Shown here: one piece after another, positions 45,150 to 60,620 of the stretch
Layout: every line of letters starts with the position of its first letter
Numbering within the stretch: the stretch's first letter is position 1
Assembly (NCBI RefSeq): GCF_027942865.1
Contig: NC_134525.1
Span: 21,823,657 to 21,887,656, forward strand
Reading direction: 5' to 3'
DNA: 64,000 nucleotides
From: Odontesthes bonariensis
Lineage: Eukaryota > Chordata > Actinopteri > Atheriniformes > Atherinopsidae
Notes under the pieces: generated by a model
What the model saw: the letters and a program-made list of their open reading frames with translations, nothing else
Told to the model about the DNA's origin: nothing
The model's database searches: none
Translations under genes and position numbers: made by a program

Positions 45150-48100
45150 GGGTGCAAGTCTTCATGCCATTGAGCATAACTGCCTGATATGTAGGTAAAC
45201 ACAAGGCTGCCTTTTCCTTTTTTGTGTTGTATCTTTTGTTATTCTTTTTCTTTCTCACCAGTTTTTTCATGTAGAAAATGTAGAAAATACAATGTATTTT
45301 TCATAGTGTTATGAGTGAGTGTGCATTCACTTTAATCATTGACTCATTCTTCCTTCTATAATCAGTTGAAGTTAAGAAAACGAGCCAGCATACACCACCT
45401 CTTATGATTACAATAAAATCTACAATCTCTAAAATCAACATTGTGTCCTCCATCATTTTTTCCTAAGGCTTGATCAGCTGATCCCTGTTGTTTAATTTAA
45501 TTACACTTTACTCTTTCTTATTTCCCTTCAGTTCCGTTAAGACCCCACTGGCTTGAAGCCCCCCAGTTCTCCAGCACCAGTTAACCTGCAGCAGCTTTTG
45601 TCCTGGCGTGTTACTGCAGCAGCTTTAGCTGTGACTGATACTAACTTTAGCTATGCTATTGTTACTTGCTTCACATGCAGCAAATGCCAGTTACTGTATC
45701 CCTGTCACTCTCTCTTTCTGCCTCACTCTCATTTCTGGAAATACACAGAGGTCCCCTCTTGTCCCCTCCGGTCATAAACACCTTCTAAAAAAAATCTAAG
45801 TCCACTGTTTGAATGTCCATACATTTTATATCAGTATGAACACCAGCTGAAAGACACCTTCATACAAGCAACAGGGTAATTGGTAAGTAGATTTAATCTG
45901 GCTGGCACAGATATTTGGACACTGTCCTGGAAATTGACTTTGACATCAAAGCTCTTTAAAGTTTCCATGGCAAAAATATGGGGCTGATCACTTCTATGGC
46001 TTTGATAATAAATGCTCCTCCCATCTGGCTCTGATCCACCACATTTCCACATAATACAACGGTCAGCATGACAACATATCTAAAGTTCTATGGCTGCAAT
46101 ATGAAATCTGAGCCCATTAAAAGAGATCAATCTGCCATGATACGCTGAGCTAATGCAAGATACCAAGCAGGGTCAAAATACTTAATACTTTAAATGAATA
46201 TGGGATGCATTGTATGAGTTCTTCATGCTACAAGCAAATTAATTGCTTGCCAACATGACAAATTAGTAATGCTAAGATTAAATGAAAAGCAAAGGAAATG
46301 CACTAACAATCAGATAAACAGGAGTGTGCTTGTTTGCATCCGGTTTCACTGCTCAAAGTGACATGTTCCCAGACTGGATTTGTTGGACTATTTTTTTCTA
46401 GTGAAAGTTATGCATTAATACAGAGCAAAGCTAAATAATTCAAACGGTTGGTCCATAGAAAAACCGAATATTCACTGGTGGTAGGAGTATCAATATATTT
46501 AATGCATGTTAAAGTATTATTACAGCATTGTGAAAAAAATCAAATAAAATCCATTACAAGTAAAAGTGCTGCATGAAAAATCCTACCAAAGTAAATGCAC
46601 ACACAGTCATGTGAAACAGGAAGTACACAATAGCAGTTATTACTGCTATAACAAAGGTTATCAGTTCTAAATTGGTTTATCTTCCATTTTTGATTTGTTT
46701 TAACTGTGTTTTTGAGGCCACACAAAGCTGTGCAGTTGTTTTATACAGCATTATATTGATTCAAAGACTTCTTTACATTTCGTTCGTTGACACGAATAAG
46801 AAGGTCTAAACAGATAATGGGGTCAGCTGTCCAGGAAATTCCAAATGCTGGGTGGTCTCAAGGGGTCTATTGTGAGTTCTGATTATTTTAATATCCTGTT
46901 TTGTGTTGCTTTCATACAGACAATCCACATAGACATGAAAATACTCACTGAACTCACACACAGGACTTGGTGACATGCTGTGACAAACAAGTAAATTGAT
47001 TTAAAAGAATTGTTCTGTAATATCGCCGAGCAAACAGAAAGTTTCCCATGAAAGCAGCGCGCTCTACTGGTTTAACGCGGTCCTGCAAGATCTTGTAGCC
47101 TTTTTAAGTGTTAAAAATCTTAAAAAGGTGTTTTTTTCTGTTTTATTTGTCTGTTTGAATCAATTTAGATTTACCTCCCATAAAACTTAAAGTCGGTCCA
47201 TAATATATGAAATAGATTTACTGGAAGGAAAACTTCTCCATCTTCCACACAATAAACATTAAAGCTATGATAAACACTAAGGTGATGGAGGCATCAGATT
47301 ATTTCTTCTGAGATGTGTAATTATTATTTTTTTAAATATTCACCCGCATTGTGACCAACATCAATACCTTTTCCTATTCCTCTTTTCTCTTTTTTCTTTT
47401 GTCTGCTGAAACTGGTCTGTTTAGTCACAACACATACCAATAAATGGCCAAAGGCACAAGCTCAACTATTTGGTCATCACTTTGAATTGGGACAGCTGGA
47501 CATAAAAGACAGATGTGGCTTGTTTTAACTAGTGAGTCAACAGTTCCATAATGAACTCTGAAGTCCTGCAGCACTAAACCTATGTGTAGGGCAATGCAGA
47601 AACAACTGCTGTCTTACTCATCCCACGCTTGGCTGTATCTATAATTATCCACCCTGTCAACATTTTTTCCTTTGTTGTTTCGATTTTTCATATGAACATG
47701 CTTTTATTTTTTTTATTTAATTCACTCTACTTTAAAAAGTCTAATAAAGGTGGAAATCCTCTTTTTCAAAAGAAACCTGGCTAAGAGATCTACATAACAC
47801 AAGTTTCCGGCAACAGATACAACTCAGTCAACAAGCTGGCTTTTTAAAGCTTTAAAAAGCTACACATTTTTTTAGTAATTTAAATGTGTAAATTAATAAG
47901 AAAATGATAAATAAATACATTAGCACAATCAAGAAATAAGTATATACCCTTGAAACAAAAAAACAACAACAAACCAACAAAGTATAATGGAGTGACAACT
48001 ATTACTTGCTTATCATGGCAAAAATTGATGTGAAACCAGATACTAATTTGATGTTTGTCTTTTTTCTTCTTTTCTTTTTATAGCAATCCCCATTTTCACA

Positions 48101-48430
48101 AGGGGGTCTCTTAAAATGTATCTCGGTGTAATGAGGGGATTGTGCAATACACAGGAGCATCAATTCTTTCTTCCCTTAAATGGACATATTCAGGAATGTC
48201 TACGCAGGCAAGGAAGCGTTTCTGGAAGTTACATTTATACCATCGGGGGGTGTCACGGTCACATTCCATGATTTATTTCGAATAACACGATAAGATTAGT
48301 GTGTTTAAAAAAAAAGATATATGGTTATAGAAACTTGAGTGAAATATTTTAATCAAAATAAGTCTTTCATCAATTTTTAAATTAGCAGGAATGGGTTCAC
48401 AGCTAGTGGCCACCCCCATTTTTCTTTGTT
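45150..48430. other. intergenic DNA between the head-to-head myom1 and MYL12-type genes
   Basis: About 3.3 kb, AT-rich, with no supported exon, transposon end or repeat. It separates two divergently transcribed genes and so could hold shared regulatory elements, but none can be called by eye. Confidence 0.45.
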
Positions 48431-48439
48431 GGTTCATTC

Positions 48440-48531
48440 TGATGTTTTGTGCGGAACCAACATTATATTCAGGAAGTGAAGGGCGGTGGTTGAGAAGAAG
48501 AGCAACTTCGGGCTAGCTGACGAGTTGAGAG
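48440..48531 (+). promoter_or_regulatory. MYL12-type gene: promoter-proximal region and non-coding exon 1
   Basis: A GC-richer stretch ends in GAGTTGAGAG followed by GTAAGACTG, a strong donor at 48531/48532. The next acceptor on the strand that leads into coding sequence is at 50170. A non-coding first exon and a large first intron are typical of vertebrate MYL9/MYL12 genes. The transcription start within 48440-48500 is a guess. Confidence 0.55.
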
Positions 48532-49632
48532 GTAAGACTGTGTTCAGATGTTCTTTTTTGTATTGTTTAGGCAAATAAGAAATTGTCTTAAATCTGTACA
48601 TCGTACAAAAGTGTCTATCATTAAGTATTTTTGGGGTAATTACACGCCACTGCGCTATTCTTAGTGTTTCGTTAATACCGATGAAAATACGGCTAAGTGT
48701 TAGCTGCGCGGCTAACGTCTCGGTGGATACTAAAGTGGAATGTGATTTATTATCAGAAAGCGAATGTTTCCCACTTTTAAATTTTAGTTTTTGACTTGGG
48801 AATTACTATATATGCATGTCTCTTACGGCTGCTATCTGTTCAGTTTTCGTGTCTAACGTTCGAAATAGGCCGCAAAACACGAAGACTGTATGGACGTGGT
48901 AATGTCAGGTGTTGTGGTGAGAGCAGGTAACTGATCTGACAAGCAGTTGTTGTTGAGCCCGATTTACAAACTCACTAAAAGAAATGACATTGATTATGTA
49001 TCAAAGGTTAGTCTAAGTCAGACACCAGATTAATCCATTGCCTGTTAATCAGGAAGAAATGGTCCGTTTACACCAATAAAATACGATTTCTTGCTCTGGT
49101 CTTTTTTCCCATGTAAATTAAGATTTTTTACATTGTTAATATTGATGTTACAGTATCTCATTAGCTATGTTATTTGTTTCATCCCGAAAATAAATTTGAC
49201 TTGACTAGATCTATATGGATTGAATAAATGGGATTATATCTGAATGGAAGAACCTGACTCTTAAATGATTGTACTCACTGTCCATATTGGTTAATCCCAT
49301 CAACGCCCAAGTGTCAACACAAAGATGTCAATTTTGCATTTGAAACATTTCCTGATAAGGACATCTGTCCTCACACCAGTAATTTTCCTCCTCTGTGATA
49401 GCAGGGCACTGACCAACCTAGAAAGATGAGGAACATTTCCATTTATAGCTCAGTGAGGGACATCGCTCTGGGGATTCACAGCCAGAGAATTACAATGCGC
49501 TGCCAATGAGTTGCGAGGGCTTAATTTTGAGCAACAGAGTCTACTCCCTTTGATCGCCATTTTCGGCGTCTCTCTAATAGGTTCTGAACTTTTCTGTCTT
49601 TTCTCTGTTCTCCTACAGGGTCCTCTTATAAT

Positions 49633-49700
49633 TTACGTCACTGCCTATAAAAAAGGGCTCGGTGTGAATTAGTCAGACAAGAGCTGCTGTTATTTCATTC
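49633..49700 (+). promoter_or_regulatory. possible alternative TATA promoter in intron 1 of the MYL12-type gene
   Basis: A cAMP-response-like octamer TTACGTCA (49633-49640) sits 5 bp before a canonical TATA box TATAAAAAAG (49646-49655). Transcription from here would start near 49680 and could splice into the coding exon at 50171. No donor with good consensus follows closely, so this remains a candidate. Confidence 0.3.
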
Positions 49701-50073
49701 ATTATTATACAAATTCCTACAGTGAGATAATCAAATTGTGAGCGTTGTCCAGCCATGAAAATATTCACTTCAGTCTGTGAAGGCATAGAATTGAAGCATG
49801 TTTGGTATTTGTTGGGAAAACTGGAGAGAACTTTTGATCATTTAACAAATACATAACATTTCTCTGGTACCTGACTACCACTCAGAGGTAGTGGCAACAA
49901 CCGTTTGATAAGAGATTTATTCTGGATATAGGTTCATTTGATCAGTTTGATGAAAAATACTTGTTTAGATGGTCTTGCAAACAACATAACGCTGCTTTTT
50001 TAAAAATAATTGGTTTTAAATCTCCTCTTAGACACACATTGTGTTTACACTATGATTTAATCTTTGCCTTTAG

Positions 50074-51444
<1,371 letters not shown>

Positions 51445-51740
51445 AGAGCCATACATGATTGTTCCTCTGAACCCCCTTCCACCTTTGCTGTCAGCTACAT
51501 CGCCGTGCTGCATGTCTCGATTTTCCTGTAAAAACCCAGTTATAAACAAACCAAAGCAATAACCATCCACTTTGTGCTGTTAACTTCCAGTATTGCCAAA
51601 TGTTCACATCTGAATTAGTTTTTAAAATGTCATGTAAAGATGTGAAGTGGCAGCACTTTGGAAGCTCCAATGGATACAACTTTGCAATTCATGTTATTGG
51701 GTTTAGCTGAACTTTTACATTTTATAATATAAACTTTTTA

Positions 51741-51746
51741 AATAAA
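51741..51746 (+). terminator. myl12: polyadenylation signal of the MYL12-type gene
   Basis: AATAAA about 0.3 kb after the stop, followed by a TG/T-rich stretch. It gives a 3' UTR of roughly 320 nt. Confidence 0.7.
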
Positions 51747-51759
51747 GTCGTCTATCAAG

Positions 51760-53185
51760 TTGTATTTTGCCGACTGTTTCCCTTCCATAAATGACATCTG
51801 AAAGAAGAGCTGCATTATGCTGTTTTGTTTTATTTCCTGGGGTAAAACACATTCTTTTGCACCATTTCCCTATCGTCTGGGTTTTGTCTTGACAAGAATG
51901 TGTTCGCTTCTCTGCGAAATGAGTCAAGGAGTGCTGACTCGCGCTGGCTGGATTCATTCTTTTAAAGGGCTAACAGGCAAAAACAGAGTAGGCGTTATTG
52001 TCGTGGTTGTTAAAGTCAACCCTGACCTGACAGAAATTCTCGGGTGTTAAGATGAACCATCTTTTATGGTGCCTGAAGCCTATGTCCATACAGGAAGTAG
52101 CTTTTAGTAATAAAAAGGATTATCTAACATGCATGAGTTCACCGAGCTATCAGATTAGCATGCTAATCATGTCCTGTGACCTCATACAGTTTCATTTTAT
52201 TGTGTTGGGTCGATTACTCCATGAAGATCTATGAAAGTACTGTGTAAATATTGTGAGCCACCCCTAATGTCTTTATAAATTGCAGGAAAACTGGATATCG
52301 GTACAGTTCTTTATCGAAACGTGAATGGAAAAAGTGGCCCACATATGGCAAAAACAGAGTTGGCATATTAATGAGCTTGATTGTCGATATTTGGTATGAC
52401 CATCTTTATTTTTCAACACTGAATCCTCTTTAATTAGTCCTAGAGAATAGTCCTCCAGGCTCCTTGAAGGACATTCTTTTGATGATCAGTGAACAGTAAA
52501 TGGATCAGCTGAAGGGCCAGATGCATCTCTCAGGTTCTGCGTCAGGATTTTGTTTCGTATTTCCCAATGACATCACTTTCAGGTTCTGTTCATTTGCTGT
52601 ACACCAGCATGCCAAGTTTTCAGCTAATAGAGCTTTGGGAATCACCTTATTTATGCAAATATTTGATATTTGTCAAATTGAGTAATCTTTGGCTTTCTTT
52701 ACAGATGCAATTAAATTACGTCAACACTGTTTAAACCCTTGAGTTAGGCACTTTTTTTTTTTAAGGGTGAATGATTCATAACTCGGTGTCAAGGGGCTGT
52801 GCCAAACTTTAAAAATACATTCCTCTGAAAACAGTAAGCTACAAGGACTAGTCTGAAAGTGAGTGAAAAAGCAGCCAATGTCAGAGGACAAACTTTGAAA
52901 GATCTTTAAACGATTACACAGCCATTGGTGTTTAGTGTCCTACAGGTGATGAAGTCAGCTTGTTGTGCCCTTCTTTGGAATCATTGTGCAGGTTAATTGT
53001 TTTCAATAAAGTTTATGTTGGTATGATTTTATTTAAAATAGGTTCTAACAATCAAACCAAAATCTTGGTAGTTTTAGATGGGATTGTGCAGTATTTGTAT
53101 GAATTTGTATCGCCCTCTGGTGCCTGAAAGGGTTTCTCAATTGTAAGGTGCTACCTTCACTGGCTGCCCAAAAGGTAGAAATTAG
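51760..53185. other. intergenic DNA
   Basis: No supported exon. Short frames lack splice context. It ends at the target duplication of the LINE tail at 53186. Confidence 0.45.
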
Positions 53186-53286
53186 TCAAGTCAAGTCAGC
53201 TTTATTGTCAATTTGCAATGCAGGACATACGACTAAATTGAAATTTCGATCCGCGCGGAAAAATAATATAATAAAATAATACACAC
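53186..53286 (-). mobile_element. short LINE/SINE 3' tail fragment
   Basis: TCAAGTCAAGTCAGCTTTAT at the left is the reversed 3' end of a common fish retroposon (read on the minus strand, an AATAAAGC-type end with GACTT repeats). It is flanked by GGTAGAAATTAG (53174-53185) and GGTAGAAAAAAATTAG (53287-53302), a likely target duplication in which the A-run has changed length. Only about 100 bp were inserted. Confidence 0.65.
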
Positions 53287-53519
53287 GGTAGAAAAAAATT
53301 AGATGAGCAAACAACACTTCTCAGAGCAAGCTGATGGCTGTATATCACAATTGATTTGCATTTAACATTTTAAAGTTCACCATTTCAGCGGTAATAATCA
53401 TTATTATTTTGAGGGAACTTAAAAAAACTAAAATCACACACATAAAAATGGAGAATCATATTATGTTGTACAAAAAACAAGATGATTTATATCACGGCAT
53501 TTAAACAAAGTCAGACACT

Positions 53520-53625
53520 TCTAGGGTATGTTGAACGCCTCACACTCCTTATGGAACCACGCTTGGTGGCAACCCGGTAGTCAGCGGTGCTTTGACCCTC
53601 TCCGGCTGTCAAAAGGGTCAGGTAT
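53520..53625 (+). promoter_or_regulatory. putative fastkd3 non-coding first exon and promoter
   Basis: A GC-richer island in AT-rich DNA. The likely donor is CAG followed by GTATGA at 53621/53622, about 340 bp before the acceptor of the coding exon (TTTGTATTCCAG, ending at 53962). The start site was not determined. Confidence 0.4.
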
Positions 53626-53992
53626 GACTATCATCTATTTCCTTGCTTCTCTATTATGTATTTATTACTTTTCAATTGAACTGTCAGCCTCTAAACATGC
53701 TTATAATAACAACTACACGACTCTTTATGACTGGTCTGGACAGGAAAGCTAACAGCTAAGTAGCTAATATTTAGAAGAAGCTAACGTTACCCAATAGCAG
53801 CCCTCAAGGTTGGTTACTTAACAGAAGATGATTAGTTACTCTCAGAGCTGGAAGTTCAGGTCTTTTTGTTATTTTATTTTTTTTGTAAATTTGTGTTTGC
53901 CCACTGGCAAACCTTTCGAGTCTGTTGCTAAAACGTTTTTGTTTTTCGGTGTTTGTATTCCAGCTGGGACCGGGGAGTCCTGCACCAGCCTT

Positions 53993-56900
53993 ATGGCTCT
54001 GAAACTGATCCAGAGGATTCCGCTCATCGGACAGTTTGGGATCCGTTATTACCCAGTTGGACCCGTCTGTCCCACCAGGCTCCTGATTACCAGCAATGCG
54101 GCTCGGTCGCTGTGTGTAGCCTGCCTGTGCACCTCAGCCGGCCGGTGCTTCCGCAGACATGGCTGCAGGAAGCCGCAGCTGGACCGCGGGACAAGGAGCC
54201 TGACCACCATCGTCAGGGAGCCCTCGTTTGTCGCCAGCAGCTCTGTAGGACTCCACAGAGATTCGGTTCCTCGGTTCTGTCTGACCCAGCTACACCGGCC
54301 TTCAGCTGCTGAGGAACAGGGTTTCCAGCAGCGTCTGGAGAGCTGCTCCGCCTCCCGGCAGGTCTTCAAACTGCTGTGCTCGGTGGAGATCATGTCTGAC
54401 AACATGGCTGCAGCAGCCCTTCACCGTGTGGCCGACCTGGAGCAGGAGGGCAGCGCTCTCAAAGATCCTACAGTCCTGGACAAGGACACTATCCGGGCAC
54501 TATGCTTCCAGTTGGAGCGGGACTCTGAACGGCTGACAGATGCTGGGCTGGTGTCAGCTCTTCTAGCCTGCACACGTCTCTTCTTGGATCCCTGGAGCAC
54601 GCTCATGGTGCGGCTGGTGTCCGAGAGCCAGACCAGGTTGGACAGGGGACAGATGACTGTGGGACAGCTGTGTACTCTGGGCCAGGCGATGCTGGCTATG
54701 GTGGGTCCAGGCTGTGTGATGCTGGAGCAGGTGATGGAGCAAATTCAGAGACAGGACCCTGCCCAGTGGGGTCTTGTGGACCTTGTAGCTGTTTACAGAC
54801 TTCTGCAAGGTTGTGTGGGTGAAGATGGAAAATACAGGGACTTACTGAATGCAATGCACACCCATGCTGTTACCGTCACTTCCCAAATGGATCCCTCGGC
54901 TGTCAGCGGGCTGTTAAGTGCTCTTGTTACCCTGAACCAGATGCAGGCCATGCCTCTTGTAATCAGTTTGTGTAAGCAAGCTGTGCGGCATGTATCTTAC
55001 TTCACTGACGAGGAGCTCGCTAATGTACTCGGTTCACTCATGCACTTTGGTCACAGCGATCATTACTTTGTAGAGGCAATGGAGAAGTATGTTCCCACAA
55101 TGGCCTTCACCTCCCACCCGGAGACAGTTTCCAAGGTGATGCAGTTCTTTGCCCGCAGGAACATCCTGTCCCCCACTGTGTTTGATGCTGTTGCTGAGAG
55201 CTTTGTGTACCGAGCTAACGACTACAGCACCAGCCAGGTAGCCAGACAGATCATGGCTTTTGGGAAGCTGGGTTACCTCCCACCCAATGCTGACCAAATG
55301 TTCAGGAAAGTAGAATCCATCCTGCACACACATTTCTCCCACTTCCAGCCTCGAACACTGCTCAACCTGCTCCACGCCTGCACCCTGGTGGAAAGGTTTC
55401 CCGTCAATTTCGTCTCCAAAGTTTTCAACAGTTATTTCCTCCAGCAGCTGCCAGGTGAAGTGTTGTCTCAGGCCGCCGCGGCGTGCAAACCTTCAGCGAG
55501 CGCGTGCGCCGTCAGAAATAATTTTGTTGACGATTGTTGCTTGTGTTGTGTTTTTCACTTTAGAAAAGGAAGCGGGAATTGACCGGGCTGTTCTGGCGAA
55601 GTTGACTCAGCTCTACATGACTGTGAAGTTGGAATGTCCCTTCTATGAGGTGAAGATTTTTAAGGGTGAAATATTTTGTTCATGTTGAATTTGATGCCAG
55701 CAGATTGTTTTAAAAAAGTTGGACCAGGTTTTCAACAAAACGCGCTCGGGTTTGGGAACAGAGGAGATCAGTTTCTGTATTTCTGAAATTCTATTGTACC
55801 AAATGTTCTCAACTGGTGGCCGGTGTGTGTGGACTGCAGGCAGGCCAGTTTCACAGCTGGAGTTAGATGCAAAAATGATGAGTAAAAACAAGCCACACCT
55901 TTTTCTGCATACGAGCTGGTATCTATGAAGGAAGCGCAGTCTTCAGTCCACAAGTACAGATGTTTTTACAGCGGTGAAATCCTGACAAGAGGTGGACATG
56001 GAAGAGGAAGCAATGTGGTTTTAGACCTTTTTCTTTTCTGATTTTGTTTCTTGTGATCAAGCACTCCTAAATAAATTGTGGGGGCTACAAACATCTGCAG
56101 CTGCGCATCACGATCTGTGCGTAAGGATGGCCTTGAAAATAAAAACGGGTATTTCTGGATCACTGATTTTCTTTCGAGGGCCGTTAAAGAGAACAGCTTA
56201 CATAACACTGTGGTTTTATACTAATATTAGGAATAGTTTCTCTGTGAGTGCGTGGATCAATATCTTTTTATTCTTAAGATTTAAAAAAAATTAGGCTTTT
56301 CGGGAGGGGGTGAGAATCAGCTTGACTTGTTATATCTGACATGAGATTGTCTGTGTAGGTTGTCATTCATTAGATTTAACAAACAGCAAATCTGCATTAC
56401 TGTGCTGATGGATGTTTAACTATACACTGATTGAAAATGTCAATATCCATCGTAATGTTCTGCTTTGATAAAGTTAACGGCTCTTTTTTTTATTGACAGG
56501 GTCCACGGCTCCTTACAAAGTACCGCATCAAGTCTTTCCTCATGTCTGGTCGCTCTTTGGAGACGCCAGTTGACCCCCACCTGTACAACTCTGTGAAAAA
56601 CGGATTGGTGGACTTGCTGGGGGATCGTTCGTATTTTGGATCCAAAGTTCTGACACCATACTGCTACACGCTCGGTATGGCATGCTTTTGGATTAGGTTC
56701 TCTTCGGGATATTTCCATTGGTTTGTTAGCATTCTGTTTAACATTTCTTTGTCGTTATAGATGTGGAGATAAAGCTCGATGAAGAGGGATTTGTGCTGCC
56801 CGCCAGTCATACTGATGAAGTGTACAAAAGGTAAATGGTTTTATGTATTAGGATGAATTAGGATCTTATACAGCAAATGCTAAGGTCATCCGGAAGAGCT

Positions 56901-57329
56901 GGGTGGTCAAACAGTCGCTGATCTATGTTGCAGGATCGCTCTTTGTATTGACGGCCAAAGGAGGTTCACTACAAACTTGAGGCAGCTGCTTGGAAAAGAA
57001 GCCATCAAGCAGCGACACCTTCGGCTCCTGGGATATGAAGTTGTTCAGGTAAGTCACTCATTGTCGTTAGTTTGTGGGTTTCTTAGGTTTTTTTTCCTCT
57101 CCCAAGGTTTGATCAGTGCAGTCGAGATCGTGTGATCCTAAAACTGAGCATCACACGGCTTTCTGTTCTCTTGATCTGTCCCGTTTTCTTTTGACATAAC
57201 TAAATGTGTTTTTGTTTATCCTTTTTCTAGATTCCTTATTACGAATTTGAAAAACTGCACAGCAAGACCAGCGTGGTGGAGTATCTTCACCAAAAACTCT
57301 TCCCTCACACGTACAGGCTGAGCTGGTGA
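53993..57329 (+). CDS. fastkd3: FAST-kinase-domain mitochondrial RNA-binding protein, FASTKD3-like, 668 aa
   Basis: FASTK-family proteins act in mitochondria on the stability, processing and translation of mitochondrial mRNAs; FASTKD3 is linked to respiratory chain function and COX1 translation. The six coding exons are 53993-55454, 55564-55649, 56500-56674, 56761-56830, 56934-57048 and 57231-57329, in phase to 669 codons with stop (human FASTKD3 is 662 aa). The N-terminus is Arg-rich and acid-poor (MALKLIQRIPLIGQFGIRYY), as in a mitochondrial targeting sequence. Helical FAST repeats fill the middle. The C-terminal RAP domain (about 598-668) reads IALCIDGQRRF, LLGKEAIKQRHLRLLGYEVV, QIPYYEFEKL. 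The ending resembles FASTKD3 more than FASTK or its other paralogues. An open frame reaching upstream to 53828 is intronic. Confidence 0.85.
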
Positions 57330-57472
57330 TGAGGAAATGTCTGTGCTTTCAACATCAGGTCTTGATTGTTTGCGCTGAGCTTTATAAAAATTCAAACAGA
57401 TCCATATTTATTTTTGCTAACAGTCATGTGTTTTAAGTTATTGATTCTGAACTTTAACATATTTTACTTGTC

Positions 57473-57568
57473 AATAAAGTTACTTTTTGTACAAATTAGT
57501 TGTTTTTTTTTCCCCCCAATGATTTCAGTATCACACTTATTTATCGTTTGAAAAATATATAGTTTATT
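57473..57568. terminator. convergent polyadenylation signals of fastkd3 and chmp5
   Basis: Plus-strand AATAAA at 57473-57478 ends fastkd3, and the minus-strand AATAAA (TTTATT at 57563-57568) is the likely end of chmp5. The hexamers are about 85 bp apart, so the two tail-to-tail transcripts end almost next to each other or slightly overlap. Confidence 0.65.
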
Positions 57569-57842
57569 TTGTTGCTGCGGCAGAAACTGTACAAAGTTAA
57601 GAGAATCCCAATTCCAACAATCCACCAGAGTCCGACAGACTTAAACAAGCTCAGTCGGAGAATAAAAATCAAACTTTAAACCAAGATTCCTGATTTCACC
57701 TTACAGTTTCTATCCCTCATTGGACAGAGGATGCTTTGGTTTTCCATGATGCGCTCTAAGGCCAGGAGTGTCAGTTGGATAAATACAAAAAAAGGGCTAC
57801 AATACATGTAAAACTAGCATGTTGCGTGTACAGATGTGTTCT

Positions 57843-60475
<2,633 letters not shown>

Positions 60476-60620
60476 TTCGACAGAAAATATGCTTGAAATG
60501 TGAAAGAAAAGCTATGTGAGTTCGCTGACAAGAGTCCACAGTCCGGCTCAAGGGAACACCCGGAAGAGACTGTGAGATGACGTAAGAAGAGTCACATGAT
60601 TCCTAACTCACTCGACCACG
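60476..60620 (-). promoter_or_regulatory. chmp5: chmp5 promoter and 5' UTR region
   Basis: Sequence just upstream of the chmp5 ATG on the minus strand. It contains a TGACGTAA-like motif (TTACGTCA on the minus strand, near 60580), GGAA/TTCC (ETS-type) sites around 60556-60563 and no TATA box, as in a housekeeping promoter. Confidence 0.45.

Noticed and set aside
53828-53992. Upstream extension of the fastkd3 frame by 55 codons
   Set aside because: A good splice acceptor (TTTGTATTCCAG) ends at 53962, and the extension is T-rich, hydrophobic intronic sequence. The ATG at 53993 begins a mitochondrial-type presequence.
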